DNA of 64,000 bases from the NCBI RefSeq assembly GCF_001999725.1, contig NZ_MDDP01000001.1, positions 167,096 to 231,095 of the forward strand, written 5' to 3'. The position numbers and the translations under genes are program-made. This DNA is from Cellulophaga omnivescoria. Lineage in GTDB: Bacteria > Bacteroidota > Bacteroidia > Flavobacteriales > Flavobacteriaceae. Of this stretch, positions 9,181 to 18,377 are shown in pieces. The notes below the pieces were generated by a model. The model was given only the letters and a program-made list of their open reading frames with translations. It was not told the origin of the DNA and made no database searches. The first letter of the stretch is position 1; each line of letters begins with the position of its first letter.

Positions 9181-9921
9181 TTAATTCCAGCGATTGTTAT
9201 TAAACTGATTTTTTTTCCAGTACCACATCATTATAAAACCAAATATAGCACCACCTATATGTGCAAAATGTGCAATACCGCCACCAAATAAAGAATAACC
9301 CGTTAAGCCTGAAAATAAATCTATACCTATTAAAACAGGAATAAAATACTTTGCTTTTATAGGAATAGGTAAAAATATCATCATTAACTCCGCATTTGGG
9401 AACATCATACCAAAGGCAACTAAAACACCATAAATAGCACCAGAAGCACCCACTGCCGGCCCATAATATGCGCTTAAAAAATTATCCATTGTACTTTTAG
9501 ATGCATAGCTATACCAATTTACATTTCGACCTTCCAACAAAGCATTCATTACTTCTTCTTTAAAAACCCCAGAGTTTACAATAGCATCTAGACCTTGATT
9601 AAAGTAAAAATAGTTAACACCTGTATGTATTAATGCCGCACCAATACCAGCAGAAAAGTAGAAGAATAAAAATTTATTTTTACCCCACATTTGTTCTAAA
9701 GGTGTACCAAAAGCATATAAGGCATACATATTAAAAGCAATGTGCATAAAACCGCCGTGCATAAACATATGTGACACTAACTGCCATAATTGAAAATTTT
9801 CATTTTCTGGAAACCACAAAGAAAACCATTGGTACATTTGGTCTCCTAAAGTTTGTGTTGCTAAAAAGAAAATAACATTTATTATTATTAAATGTTTTAT
9901 AACATCTGTAAGTCTACCCAT
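9181..9921 (-). CDS. Rhomboid family intramembrane serine protease (first of pair)
   Basis: 246 residues, a compact six-helix rhomboid. Landmarks are HMFMHGGFMHIAFNMYALYAFG (the conserved H-N-M helix), the catalytic serine in VGASGAIYG and the catalytic histidine in AHIGGAIFG. A loop of about 50 residues before the catalytic serine (around 120-150) is longer than in the minimal rhomboid GlpG. Its start codon overlaps the mutL stop by one base. Two different rhomboids in direct succession behind mutL suggests duplication followed by divergence, since their tails and loops differ. Confidence 0.92.
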   Translation of the reverse strand: MGRLTDVIKHLIIINVIFFLATQTLGDQMYQWFSLWFPENENFQLWQLVSHMFMHGGFMHIAFNMYALYAFGTPLEQMWGKNKFLFFYFSAGIGAALIHTGVNYFYFNQGLDAIVNSGVFKEEVMNALLEGRNVNWYSYASKSTMDNFLSAYYGPAVGASGAIYGVLVAFGMMFPNAELMMIFLPIPIKAKYFIPVLIGIDLFSGLTGYSLFGGGIAHFAHIGGAIFGFIMMWYWKKNQFNNNRWN

Positions 9922-11798
9922 TATATAAATTTTTTATCAATATCGTTTTCTGTGATAGTCACATAAATTGGCTTGTTAAACGGACTTACCATAGATTCTG
10001 TACACGCAAACAAATCGTTTACCAATGCAGACTGCGATAGTTTATCTAATACGTCTCCTGTTTTAACTGCTAAAGATTTACACAATGCTTTACTTAAAAC
10101 ATCTGCTTGTGAAAAACCATCTGCCCCTACATTTTGTTGGCAATCTGCCATTAGCTCATCAAAAATAGCATCTACTTCTGCTTCTGCAACCATTGGCGGA
10201 ATACCATTTATTTCTACTATATTTTCATTTATTTGTCCAAAAACAAAACCCATAGTAGTTAAATTGTCTTTTATATCTTTTAAAATATCAATTTCAGCTA
10301 AAGAAAATGACAATTGTATAGGAAAAAGTAGCTGCTGACTTAAACCTTCATTTAAAGTAACTGTTCTTAAAAACTTCTCATACAGCACACGTTGGTGCGC
10401 TCTTCCTTGGTCTATTACAACCATACCAGATTTTATGGTAGTTACAATATACTTTCTTTTTAACTGAAAAGTAATTGCAGAAGTATCTAAATCATCTTCT
10501 GTATCATCAAAAATAGACTTTGTACTCACCTCTGACTCAAAACTTACTCCTTCAAAACCAGTAGATTTTACCTCTGCATTGGGCGTTTCTACATATAAAC
10601 TCTCCCAACTTTGGGGACTAGGCTTTTTGTAAGATGCAAAAGAGTTAGATGCAGCTGAAGACGAACTACTACGCGCCTGTTTGGTTTCTTCTGCAAACGG
10701 ATTAAAAGTTGAATCTACGGTTACCTTAGGTAAAACAGCATTTTTATTTTTATACTCATAAGGAGTCTGCAAATTACTGTCATGATCAAAATCTAAAGTA
10801 GGCGCAACATTAAACTGCCCCAAACTATGTTTTATAGTAGACCTTAAAATAGCATACAACGTTTGCTCATCATCAAACTTCACCTCTGTTTTAGTTGGGT
10901 GTATATTTATATCTATTGATGAAGGATCTACCTCTAAATTTAAAAAATAACCAGGGTGTGTACCTGGCTTAATTAAACCTTCAAAAGCAGCAAGTACTGC
11001 ATAATGAAGATAATGACTTTTTATAAACCTGTTATTTACAAAAAAGTATTGTTCACCTCTACTTTTTTTAGCAAACTCAGACTTGCATATAAAACCAGAA
11101 ACTTTTACAACTTGTGTATCCTCATTAACAGGAACCAATTTCTCATTAGACTTTTTTCCAAAAATATTTACTATTCTTTGTCTAAAATTAGATTCTGGCA
11201 AGTTAAAAAGTTCACTGCCATTGTTATAGTAATTAAACGCTATAGACGGGTGAGCTAAAGCTACTCTATGAAACTCATCTGTAATATGGCGTAATTCTAC
11301 AGCGTCTGACTTTAAAAAGTTTCTACGTGCAGGAATATTAAAAAACAAGTGTTTTACCGCCAAAGAAGTACCTTGTGGTGTAGCAACTACCTCTTGAGAT
11401 TTAATTTCACTGCCCTCAATTTCTATTGCAGTTCCAATTTCTTCATTGGCAGTTTTTGTTTGTAAATCTACACGTGCAATTGCTGCAATAGAAGCTAAAG
11501 CTTCTCCTCTAAACCCTTTTGTGTTTAGATTAAACAAATCTTCTGCGCTTTGTATTTTAGATGTTGCGTGGCGCTCAAAACTAAGTCTTGCATCTGTAGC
11601 ACTCATACCAATACCGTTATCTACAACTTGTATTAGAGATTTACCACCATCTTTAATTATTAATTTTATGCTAGTTGCTCCTGCATCAATTGCATTTTCT
11701 AGTAGCTCTTTAACTACAGATGCTGGTCGCTGAACAACTTCACCCGCTGCAATTTGGTTTGCAACGTGGTCTGGTAAAAGTTTTATGATATCTGCCAT
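9921..11798 (-). CDS. mutL: DNA mismatch repair protein MutL
   Basis: 625 residues, full length. The GHKL ATPase domain is intact: NQIAAGEVVQRPASVVKELL, ENAIDAGATSI, DNGIGM and TKGFRGEALASI, followed by the MutL signature region. A Ser-rich linker (about 375-395) leads to the C-terminal dimerization domain. At 463-474 the endonuclease motif, consensus DQHAxxExxxxE, reads DQGRAHQRVLYE, so the metal-binding His and first Glu are replaced by Gly and Gln. MutL links mismatch recognition by MutS to downstream repair. The gene overlaps its upstream neighbour by one base and is followed directly by two rhomboid genes. Confidence 0.96.
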   Translation of the reverse strand: MADIIKLLPDHVANQIAAGEVVQRPASVVKELLENAIDAGATSIKLIIKDGGKSLIQVVDNGIGMSATDARLSFERHATSKIQSAEDLFNLNTKGFRGEALASIAAIARVDLQTKTANEEIGTAIEIEGSEIKSQEVVATPQGTSLAVKHLFFNIPARRNFLKSDAVELRHITDEFHRVALAHPSIAFNYYNNGSELFNLPESNFRQRIVNIFGKKSNEKLVPVNEDTQVVKVSGFICKSEFAKKSRGEQYFFVNNRFIKSHYLHYAVLAAFEGLIKPGTHPGYFLNLEVDPSSIDINIHPTKTEVKFDDEQTLYAILRSTIKHSLGQFNVAPTLDFDHDSNLQTPYEYKNKNAVLPKVTVDSTFNPFAEETKQARSSSSSAASNSFASYKKPSPQSWESLYVETPNAEVKSTGFEGVSFESEVSTKSIFDDTEDDLDTSAITFQLKRKYIVTTIKSGMVVIDQGRAHQRVLYEKFLRTVTLNEGLSQQLLFPIQLSFSLAEIDILKDIKDNLTTMGFVFGQINENIVEINGIPPMVAEAEVDAIFDELMADCQQNVGADGFSQADVLSKALCKSLAVKTGDVLDKLSQSALVNDLFACTESMVSPFNKPIYVTITENDIDKKFI

Positions 11799-12088
11799 TA
11801 TTTTATGGAGAATATTGAAAGATCAAAGTCTATAATGTATAAAAAAGCGAAAACCAAAATAGCAATTATAATTGCCATTCGTATTTTCATATTTCTGTCT
11901 CCCTCTTTACGCAGATCAGAAAAAGCGTTTCCAAACTTACTTTTTAATCCTTGTTTTGGGCCAACAGTTGTACGGTATTTATCTAGTTTATGCTGAATTT
12001 TATACGGGTTGCCCTCACCCTTATCATCAAAGTAACGAGGCTTGTAGTCGTACGACTTATTTTTCCGTAATCGTGTAAATTTTCCCAT
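11798..12088 (-). CDS. Small conserved membrane protein upstream of mutL
   Basis: 96 residues from the ATG at 12088: a basic, tyrosine-rich N-terminus (MGKFTRLRKNKSYDYKPRYF), a polar middle, and one C-terminal membrane segment (about 74-92), so a tail-anchored protein. The open frame reaches back to an ATG at 12160, but a TAnnTTTG promoter box at 12103-12110 lies inside that extension, which makes 12088 the better start. Relatives in flavobacteria are sometimes labelled riboflavin synthase subunit beta because ribH is adjacent; nothing in the sequence supports enzyme activity. It heads the operon with mutL, the two rhomboids and the EEP protein. Function unknown. Confidence 0.75.
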   Translation of the reverse strand: MGKFTRLRKNKSYDYKPRYFDDKGEGNPYKIQHKLDKYRTTVGPKQGLKSKFGNAFSDLRKEGDRNMKIRMAIIIAILVFAFLYIIDFDLSIFSIK

Positions 12089-12102
12089 AATAACTAGATT
12101 TT

Positions 12103-12110
12103 CAAAGGTA
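12103..12110 (-). promoter_or_regulatory. Promoter -7 box of the mutL operon
   Basis: The minus strand reads TACCTTTG, a perfect match to the Bacteroidota -7 consensus TAnnTTTG, 14 bases upstream of the ATG at 12088. It decides the start of the small membrane protein gene. Confidence 0.7.
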
Positions 12111-12197
12111 CTTAAAAACACAAAAAATAGCACAGATACTATGCCAAAACTTGTTAACAAGTCAAATTAACATAAAAACAAAAAAGATGTATAAAAA

Positions 12198-12241
12198 AAT
12201 ACTCTTAAAAAATCTTATTTAAAAGACTTTTTAAGAGTATT
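12198..12241 (-). terminator. Terminator after ribH
   Basis: A perfect 14-bp stem, AATACTCTTAAAAA (12198-12211) pairing with TTTTTAAGAGTATT (12228-12241), has further pairing inside the loop. In the leftward direction it is followed by a T run. It ends the TPR-ribH unit. Confidence 0.85.
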
Positions 12242-12261
12242 AATAATTGTATTTGGCAGTA

Positions 12262-12744
12262 TTAGTTTCCTAGAGCAGCCATTTTTATTGCTGCTATTGC
12301 AGCTTCTGTTCCTTTATTACCGTGTTTACCTCCACTACGGTCTATTGCTTGCTGCAAATTATTATCTGTTAACACGCAAAATATAACAGGTGTATCTGTT
12401 AATACATTAAGATCCTTAATACCTTGTGCAGTTGCACTGCATACAAAATCAAAATGTTTGGTTTCTCCTTGTATAACGCTGCCAATAGCAATAACTGCAT
12501 CTACTTTTTTTGTAGCAATCATTTTTTTACTACCATAAGTAAGTTCAAAACTACCAGGAACATCCCATCTTACAATGTTTTCTTTTACAGCGCCACAATC
12601 TAAAAGAGCTTCTATAGCTCCATTATATAGCCCTTCTGTAACTTCTGTGTTCCATTCTGAAACAACAATCCCAAACCGAAAATCTTTCGCGTTTGGGATT
12701 GTTGTTTTATCGTAAACTGATAAATTTTTATTAGCCGTAGCCAT
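12262..12744 (-). CDS. ribH: 6,7-dimethyl-8-ribityllumazine synthase
   Basis: The enzyme condenses the ribityl-aminouracil intermediate with dihydroxybutanone phosphate, the penultimate step of riboflavin synthesis, usually as a 60-mer or pentamer in the cytoplasm. 160 residues is the normal size. Visible signatures are the substrate-binding strand GIVVSEWNTEVTEGL, DVPGSFELTY, AIGSVIQGETKHFDFV with the catalytic His, and the C-terminal NKGTEAAIAAIKM. It lies 7 bases behind the TPR protein gene and shares its promoter. A strong terminator follows. Confidence 0.97.
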   Translation of the reverse strand: MATANKNLSVYDKTTIPNAKDFRFGIVVSEWNTEVTEGLYNGAIEALLDCGAVKENIVRWDVPGSFELTYGSKKMIATKKVDAVIAIGSVIQGETKHFDFVCSATAQGIKDLNVLTDTPVIFCVLTDNNLQQAIDRSGGKHGNKGTEAAIAAIKMAALGN

Positions 12745-12751
12745 ATCTATA

Positions 12752-13519
12752 TTATTTAGCTTTTCCTATAAATGCATCAATTGTTGTTGCCTCTATAGAT
12801 GTAGAAAATTCGTTTTTAACTCTTTCAAAATACTTTAAAGCTTTATCTTTTTTACCCAACTCTAGTGCTGCCACACCTGCTTTATATAAATACCTTGGTG
12901 TAGTAAAATCATTATCACCTTGTGCAATTGCTTTTTCATAGTAATCTAAAGCATCTTCCGTTTGGTTTAATTGCATAAAAGCATCTCCTATACCACCCTT
13001 TGCTAAAGCACCTAAAGTAACATTATCTGTACTAAAATCTTCTAAATGATTAATAGCTTCTTGGTAGTTTTTTAAATTTAAATAAGCCATACCTGCAGAA
13101 TAATTTGCCAAGTTAGCTGTAGGAGTACCACTGTAATCTTCAATAATATCTAAAAAACCGTATTTACCTTCAGACCCATTAAGAGCTAAAGTTAATAAGG
13201 AATCTTTATTTGCAGATGCATCATTTAACGCTTGGTCTAGGTACTGTTGTGGGTAGTACATTTCGTTATTAGCATCATTAATTTTAGGATTTTGAACAAA
13301 ATTAACATAAGCTAAGTAAGCTAATACTCCAACTGCAATAACACCTATAACGCCTAAAATGGCCTTTTGGTTTTTTGCAACCCACTCTTCAGATTTGGAC
13401 GCACTTTCATCTAACGTATTAAAAACCTCTGCAGTTGTACTATCTTGTTCTTGTATTTCTACTTCTACTTGTTCTTCTTTAGTCTTTGGTTTGTATCCTC
13501 GCTTTTTATATGTAGCCAT
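12752..13519 (-). CDS. TPR-containing single-pass membrane protein (YfgM/Tol-Pal-associated type)
   Basis: 255 residues. A charged N-terminus of about 50 residues ([17 protein letters not shown]) precedes one membrane segment (about 54-74, [20 protein letters not shown]). A C-terminal domain of roughly 180 residues has TPR-like helices ([65 protein letters not shown]). This layout is that of YfgM-like proteins, in which the TPR part lies in the periplasm. Its role here is not known, although its conserved link with ribH in flavobacteria points to co-expression rather than shared function. Confidence 0.85.
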   Translation of the reverse strand: MATYKKRGYKPKTKEEQVEVEIQEQDSTTAEVFNTLDESASKSEEWVAKNQKAILGVIGVIAVGVLAYLAYVNFVQNPKINDANNEMYYPQQYLDQALNDASANKDSLLTLALNGSEGKYGFLDIIEDYSGTPTANLANYSAGMAYLNLKNYQEAINHLEDFSTDNVTLGALAKGGIGDAFMQLNQTEDALDYYEKAIAQGDNDFTTPRYLYKAGVAALELGKKDKALKYFERVKNEFSTSIEATTIDAFIGKAK

Positions 13520-13539
13520 AGTTAATTTTATTAATCGCG

Positions 13540-13547
13540 CAAAAATA
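13540..13547 (-). promoter_or_regulatory. Promoter -7 box for TPR-ribH
   Basis: The minus strand reads TATTTTTG, a perfect TAnnTTTG, 20 bases before the ATG at 13519. Confidence 0.65.
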
Positions 13548-13643
13548 AAGTTTTTATTGAAATCTAAAACCTTATTTATTCGTTATTTTTCAATAATTTG
13601 CGAGTTCTCTTATATTTTTAAAATAAAACTTGCCAAAAACAGA

Positions 13644-14723
13644 ATGCTTTTAAAGAAATTATCGCTTGTAAATTATAAAAATTTTGACTCTAAAGAATTT
13701 GATTTTGACGCCAAAATAAACTGCTTTGTTGGTAGTAATGGCGTAGGAAAAACAAATATTTTAGACGCTATTTACCATTTATCTTTTGGCAAAAGTTACT
13801 TTAACCCTATTGCTTCTCAAAACATAAAACACGGCGAAGATTTTTTTGTTATTGATGGTTTATTTTTAAAAAATGAAAGAGAAGAAAAAATAATTTGTAG
13901 CCTAAAAAAAGGTGCAAAAAAGGTAATTAAACGAAATGGCAAAGCATACGATAAATTTTCGGACCATATTGGTTTTTTACCTTTAGTAATTATTTCTCCG
14001 GCAGACCGCGACCTTATTTTAGAGGGAAGTGATACTAGACGAAAGTTTATAGATGGTGTTATTTCACAATCTAATAAAGAATATTTAACAGCTCTTTTAA
14101 AATATAACAAAATACTTTTACAACGTAATTCTCTTTTAAAATACTTTGCAGTAAACCACACTTTTGATAAAACCACACTAAGTGTATATAATGAGCAATT
14201 ACAAGAATACGGCACATTTATACACCAAGAACGTGTTGCTTTTTTAAATGATTTTATTCCTATTTTTAAAGAACAATATGCTGCAATATCTGGCGGAAAA
14301 GAAAATGTAACAATTACTTATAACAGTAAATTATTACATAAAGATTTGCTACAGTTATTTAATGAAAGTTTAGAAAAAGACAGAGCCGTACAGCATACAA
14401 CTGTTGGCACGCATAAAGATGATTTATCTTTTGAAATTAATGAATATCCCGTAAAGAAATTTGGTAGTCAGGGCCAACAAAAATCGTTTTTAATTGCTTT
14501 AAAGTTAGCACAGTTTAACTTTATTAAAGCGCAGGCCAAAACAACTCCTATTTTATTATTAGATGATATTTTTGATAAACTAGACGAGAACCGAGTAGCA
14601 CAAATAGTGTCTTTAGTAGATGATGATAATTTTGGACAAATTTTTATTAGCGATACACACGCAGACCGAACTGAAAATGTGGTAAAAAACATACACCAGA
14701 GTTATAAAATATTTAAAATATAA
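13644..14723 (+). CDS. recF: DNA replication and repair protein RecF
   Basis: 359 residues counted from the ATG at 13644. The frame stays open further upstream, but that part lies antisense to the TPR gene and lacks RecF similarity. SMC-like ATPase motifs are in place: Walker A GSNGVGKT at 30-37, the RecF segment [24 protein letters not shown], the ABC signature [17 protein letters not shown] and Walker [16 protein letters not shown]. RecF loads RecA at single-strand gaps together with RecO and RecR. The promoter must lie in the divergent region 13548-13643. It is not next to dnaA/dnaN as in many bacteria, which is usual for this group. Confidence 0.96.
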   Translation: MLLKKLSLVNYKNFDSKEFDFDAKINCFVGSNGVGKTNILDAIYHLSFGKSYFNPIASQNIKHGEDFFVIDGLFLKNEREEKIICSLKKGAKKVIKRNGKAYDKFSDHIGFLPLVIISPADRDLILEGSDTRRKFIDGVISQSNKEYLTALLKYNKILLQRNSLLKYFAVNHTFDKTTLSVYNEQLQEYGTFIHQERVAFLNDFIPIFKEQYAAISGGKENVTITYNSKLLHKDLLQLFNESLEKDRAVQHTTVGTHKDDLSFEINEYPVKKFGSQGQQKSFLIALKLAQFNFIKAQAKTTPILLLDDIFDKLDENRVAQIVSLVDDDNFGQIFISDTHADRTENVVKNIHQSYKIFKI

Positions 14724-14796
14724 CTAGTTGTACTTACAGTTTATATTTTATATTCATAAAACAAAATAACATTAAAAGTTGCCGTTATTTTATACT

Positions 14797-14804
14797 TAAA
14801 TTTG
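14797..14804 (+). promoter_or_regulatory. Promoter -7 box for the lipocalin-like lipoprotein
   Basis: TAAATTTG is a perfect TAnnTTTG, 41 bases before the ATG at 14846. A TTG lies 15 bases upstream, somewhat closer than the usual -33 spacing. Confidence 0.6.
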
Positions 14805-14845
14805 CACACCCAAACCCTAAAATTGTATTTAAAATATTTTTAAAA

Positions 14846-15271
14846 ATGAAAAAAACAGCTCTAATATGTTTAACATTGCTAGTTATTGCCTGTGGTAGCC
14901 CAACAACTGTAAAAAAAGAAGACATAAAGCTGCTTAACGGTTATTGGGAAATAAATAAAGTTTTTTTTGCTGATGGCACCAGCAAAGAGTATAAAGCAAA
15001 CCCAGTAATAGACTTTTTTGAAATTAACAACCTAAAAGGATTTAGAACAAAAGTAAAGCCAAAAATTGGAGGCACTTTTATAGCTAATAATGATATAGAT
15101 AAGGTTACCATTACCCAAAAACAAAGTACCTTTACCATATTATACAGTAACAGCCTTACGGAAAGAGAAGAAGAATTAATAAACCTTACAAAGGACTCGT
15201 TTACCGTTAAAGACACAGAACAAATTACATACGTTTACAAACGCTACCAACCTATACAAATAGAGCAATAA
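14846..15271 (+). CDS. Lipocalin-like lipoprotein
   Basis: 141 residues. The signal peptide ends in a lipobox (LTLLVIAC, Cys16), so it is predicted to be an exported lipoprotein. The mature part has the opening LLNGYWEINKVFFADG, typical of the small lipocalin-like or META-like lipoproteins of flavobacteria, followed by beta-rich sequence (IDKVTITQKQSTFTILYSN). Its last codon overlaps the start of the DciA-like gene (TAATG), so the two form one unit. No ligand or function can be named. Confidence 0.8.
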   Translation: MKKTALICLTLLVIACGSPTTVKKEDIKLLNGYWEINKVFFADGTSKEYKANPVIDFFEINNLKGFRTKVKPKIGGTFIANNDIDKVTITQKQSTFTILYSNSLTEREEELINLTKDSFTVKDTEQITYVYKRYQPIQIEQ

Positions 15272-15567
15272 TGGCAAAACGAAAAAAAGAAAACCTACAA
15301 TTAGGAGATCTTTTACAAGATTTTATAAAAGAAAATAAGCTAGACCGAGGTATAGACGGTGTAGATACGCGTGCTGCATGGAAAAACCTTATGGGGCCTG
15401 GTGTAAATAACTACACTACAGCTGTAGAATTGCGTAATGGTACTTTGTACGTATCTCTAAGTTCTTCTGTTTTGCGAGAAGAATTAAGTCACGGCAATTC
15501 AAAAATTATTAAAATGATAAATGAAGATTTAGGAAAAGAAGTGGTAAAAAAATTAGTACTACGTTAA
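15271..15567 (+). CDS. DciA-like protein (DUF721)
   Basis: 98 residues, soluble and basic. The family core is visible: RAAWKNLMGPGVNNYTTAV (the W..lvG..ia.hT pattern of DUF721), then a hydrophobic beta-hairpin RNGTLYVSLSSSVLREELS and KIIKMINEDLG. DciA proteins assist loading of the replicative helicase DnaB in bacteria that lack DnaC. The assignment is at family level. It is translationally coupled to the lipoprotein in front and followed by a two-way terminator. Confidence 0.85.
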   Translation: MAKRKKENLQLGDLLQDFIKENKLDRGIDGVDTRAAWKNLMGPGVNNYTTAVELRNGTLYVSLSSSVLREELSHGNSKIIKMINEDLGKEVVKKLVLR

Positions 15568-15589
15568 ATACTTTTCATTTTAAAACATA

Positions 15590-15623
15590 AAAAAACCATC
15601 AAGCAAAAACTTGATGGTTTTTT
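15590..15623. terminator. Bidirectional terminator between dciA and ndk
   Basis: A perfect 14-bp stem, AAAAAACCATCAAG (15590-15603) with CTTGATGGTTTTTT (15610-15623), has A and T runs on both sides. It serves the two convergent genes. Confidence 0.92.
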
Positions 15624-15642
15624 AGTATGTTGTAATGTAAAT

Positions 15643-16062
15643 CTAGAAAATTTCTCTTCCTGAAAAATGGAAAGCTCCTTCAATAGCAGCATTCTCATCA
15701 CTATCAGATCCGTGAACTGCATTTTCTCCTATAGAAGTTGCATATAATTTACGAATAGTACCCTCTGCAGCTTCAGCTGGGTTAGTAGCACCAATAAGAG
15801 CTCTAAAATCTTCAACAGCGTTATCTTTTTCTAAGATAGCAGCAACAATAGGACCTCTAGTCATAAATTCTACTAACTCTCCAAAAAACGGACGCTCGCT
15901 ATGTACAGCATAAAATGCTTCTGCATCTCTCTTGCTTAACTGCGTATATTTCATAGCTACAATTTTAAAACCTGCAGATGTAATTTTCTCTAAAATACCA
16001 CCAATGTGACCATTTTCTACACCGTCTGGCTTAATCATTGTAAAAGTTCTGTTTGTAATCAT
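15643..16062 (-). CDS. ndk: Nucleoside diphosphate kinase
   Basis: 139 residues, the standard size. It transfers the gamma phosphate of ATP to other nucleoside diphosphates through a phospho-histidine intermediate. The active-site signature [12 protein letters not shown] gives His117. Other conserved parts are the N-terminal [13 protein letters not shown] and the segment [17 protein letters not shown]. It is a single-gene unit with its own promoter box and terminator. Confidence 0.98.
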   Translation of the reverse strand: MITNRTFTMIKPDGVENGHIGGILEKITSAGFKIVAMKYTQLSKRDAEAFYAVHSERPFFGELVEFMTRGPIVAAILEKDNAVEDFRALIGATNPAEAAEGTIRKLYATSIGENAVHGSDSDENAAIEGAFHFSGREIF

Positions 16063-16080
16063 CGTCTTTTAAATTTTTTG

Positions 16081-16088
16081 CAAAAATA
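16081..16088 (-). promoter_or_regulatory. Promoter -7 box for ndk
   Basis: The minus strand reads TATTTTTG, a perfect TAnnTTTG, 18 bases before the ndk ATG. Confidence 0.7.
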
Positions 16089-16175
16089 ATGCTTTTAATA
16101 TAACACGCAACAAATTAGTTTAAAAGCTTGTAAAGCAAGTGTTAATAGATTGTTAGGTTTATAACAGTAAGTAAC

Positions 16176-17210
16176 TTAATAGGTTTGTTTTAATTCTCCT
16201 AGCACCTTACCATTATCGCCAATCATTTTAAAGTTTACTGTTTTAGTGTCAAAATTAAAATTTAATACTCCAAAACTTTTCACAAATACTACATCTCCTA
16301 CCCTGTATGGGTTTTCTTCTCCAGAAAAACCTGTGTATGTATGTGTTAATCCACTACTTGTAAAATCTACCAGCGGATAATTTAAATCTTTTACTGTGTC
16401 TACAGAAAACTCAGATATATGTCGGTCTCCAGACAATATCATTGCGCCTTTAGCCTTAGTTTGTACTAAAAGTTTTTTAAGTTTATCTACCTCATGCGGA
16501 AAATTTCCCCATCCTTCAAAACCGTGTTTGTTAGATAAATATTGAACACTACTCACCAAAATATTAAAATCTGCATCAGAATTATTTAGCTCTTCCGTTA
16601 ACCATTTCCACTGCTCTTTACCTAAAATAGTTCCTTCTCCGTAAACATTTGGTTGCACACGCCTTTTGTTGTCTGTAGCTGGCGTTAGTGCTGTTCTAAA
16701 ATAGCGCGTATCTAAAACCAGTACTTTTATTTTTCCTTTTGGCAAATTATAATTATGCACTGCATAAACACCTTCTCTTTGTCTACGCGGACTATCTTTA
16801 GCAACATCCATAAAGTCTAAAAACTCTTGTTCACTTTCTTTTTTAGCCTTAAACTCTACTCCACCGTCATTTAAACCATAATCATGATCATCCCAAGTAC
16901 CAATTACAGGTACAGTTTCTTTTAACTTTTTGTAACCAGGCACATTGTCTTGAGCTGTGTAAATTGCTCTTAACTGCTCCATATTATCTGTATCTGCATA
17001 AATATTATCTCCTCCCCAAATCCACAAATTAGGATTGGCTGCTAAAACATCATCCCACAAAGGGTTTACCTCATCATGCTTGTTACAGGAGCCAAAAGCA
17101 ATAGTAAAATCAGATTTAGTTATTGGAGAAACAACAGTATTAGCTGTTTTAGTGGTTTTGCAAGCGCCAAACACTACCAATAAACCAAGTATAAAAATAG
17201 TTTTCTTCAA
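16176..17210 (-). CDS. PhoD-like alkaline phosphatase/phosphodiesterase lipoprotein
   Basis: 344 residues. The lipoprotein signal peptide is MKKTIFILGLLVVFGAC (Cys17). The metallophosphatase core of the PhoD type follows: FGSCNKHDEVNPLWDDV, WIWGGDNIYADTDNMEQLR, VIGTWDDHDYGLNDGG, VLVLDTRYFRT, LVSSVQYLS and GAMILSGDRHISEF. The Asp, His and Asn metal ligands are present. Such enzymes hydrolyse phosphomonoesters or phosphodiesters outside the cytoplasm, often for phosphate supply. No Pho-box was recognised upstream. It stands alone on the minus strand, and the substrate is not predictable. Confidence 0.88.
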   Translation of the reverse strand: MKKTIFILGLLVVFGACKTTKTANTVVSPITKSDFTIAFGSCNKHDEVNPLWDDVLAANPNLWIWGGDNIYADTDNMEQLRAIYTAQDNVPGYKKLKETVPVIGTWDDHDYGLNDGGVEFKAKKESEQEFLDFMDVAKDSPRRQREGVYAVHNYNLPKGKIKVLVLDTRYFRTALTPATDNKRRVQPNVYGEGTILGKEQWKWLTEELNNSDADFNILVSSVQYLSNKHGFEGWGNFPHEVDKLKKLLVQTKAKGAMILSGDRHISEFSVDTVKDLNYPLVDFTSSGLTHTYTGFSGEENPYRVGDVVFVKSFGVLNFNFDTKTVNFKMIGDNGKVLGELKQTY

Positions 17211-17346
17211 AATATTAAAATTATAGTTTAAGTAACAATTTTAAGACTATTTTTTCACATACTAAAGCATTATACAAGGTATTAACCAAAACATAAGATT
17301 GGTGTTATAAAAAGCCAACGGTATTTTGAGCATTTACTAAAAACAC

Positions 17347-17354
17347 TATCTTTG
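17347..17354 (+). promoter_or_regulatory. Promoter -7 box for nrnA-gldI (leaderless type)
   Basis: TATCTTTG matches TAnnTTTG. A TTTTG element (17324-17328) lies 18 bases upstream as the -33 part. The ATG at 17361 begins only 6 bases after the box, so transcription should start at or next to the start codon. Confidence 0.75.
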
Positions 17355-17360
17355 GTGCAT

Positions 17361-18377
17361 ATGAATATAGAAGATAGTAAAGTAGTGAGCTCCTTACTTA
17401 GCTCACCACAAAAAATAGTTATAATACCACATAAAAATCCAGATGGTGATGCCATAGGTTCTACCTTAGGATTAATGCACTACCTAAAAAACAAAGGACA
17501 ACAAGCAGTTGTAATTGCTCCTAATGACTTTCCTAAGTTTTTAAAATGGATGCCAGGACAAGAAGAAATCATTATTTTTGAAAATGATAAAGATCTCGCA
17601 GAAAAATACATTGCAGAAGCTAGTCTAATTTTTACGCTAGATTTTAATCATTTATCTAGGGTTGGTTTTATGCAAGAAACCTTAGAGGCTGCAGAAGGTA
17701 CCTTTATAATGATAGACCACCACCAAGCACCGGCAGATTATGCAAAAGTTACCTATTCTGATGTGCATATGAGCTCTACTTGCGAAATGGTTTACAATTT
17801 TATTGAAGCTGTAGAAGATACTTCTAAAATTACTGCAGATATTGCCAATTGCTTGTATACAGGCATAATGACAGATACTGGCTCTTTTAAGTACTCATCT
17901 ACAACAAGCAGAACACACCGCGTAGTTGCAGATTTAATTGATAAAGGAGCAGAAAATATGGCTATACACAATAAGGTGTTTGACACCAATTCTCCTAGTA
18001 GATTACATATTTTAGGTTGTGCCCTAAAAAATATGGTGATACTAGAAGATTACCATACTGCATACATTACACTTAGCCAAGAAGAGTTAGATGAAAACGA
18101 CTTTAAAAAAGGAGACACAGAGGGTATAGTCAATTACGGACTTACTTTAGACAATATAATTTTTGCCGTTATTTTTATTGAAAATAAAGATGAAGGAATT
18201 ATAAAAATATCATTTAGATCTCAAGGTAATTTTTCTGTAAACGAATTTGCAAGAGCGCATTTTGAAGGTGGCGGGCACGACAATGCCGCTGGCGGTAAAA
18301 GCAATGTTTCTTTAGAAGAAACCACAGCAAAATTTGTTGCTTTGTTAGACAGTTATAAAGATCAATTAAAAGGATGA
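17361..18377 (+). CDS. nrnA: DHH-family phosphoesterase (NrnA-like oligoribonuclease/pAp phosphatase)
   Basis: 338 residues. The DHH domain is first: IIPHKNPDGDAIGSTLGL, LIFTLDFNHLSRVG, and the DHH motif MIDHHQAPADYA with DTGSFKYSS. The C-terminal DHHA1 domain ends with FEGGGHDNAAGG. NrnA-type enzymes degrade very short RNAs and dephosphorylate pAp. In-frame TTG and GTG codons lie at 17352 and 17355, but they overlap or touch the -7 box at 17347-17354, so ATG 17361 is the likely start. The stop codon overlaps the gldI start (ATGA). Confidence 0.93.
   Translation: MNIEDSKVVSSLLSSPQKIVIIPHKNPDGDAIGSTLGLMHYLKNKGQQAVVIAPNDFPKFLKWMPGQEEIIIFENDKDLAEKYIAEASLIFTLDFNHLSRVGFMQETLEAAEGTFIMIDHHQAPADYAKVTYSDVHMSSTCEMVYNFIEAVEDTSKITADIANCLYTGIMTDTGSFKYSSTTSRTHRVVADLIDKGAENMAIHNKVFDTNSPSRLHILGCALKNMVILEDYHTAYITLSQEELDENDFKKGDTEGIVNYGLTLDNIIFAVIFIENKDEGIIKISFRSQGNFSVNEFARAHFEGGGHDNAAGGKSNVSLEETTAKFVALLDSYKDQLKG

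Noticed and set aside
13359..13643. N-terminal extension of recF by 95 codons
   Set aside because: It runs antisense through the TPR protein gene and its promoter, and RecF begins with [14 protein letters not shown] at 13644.
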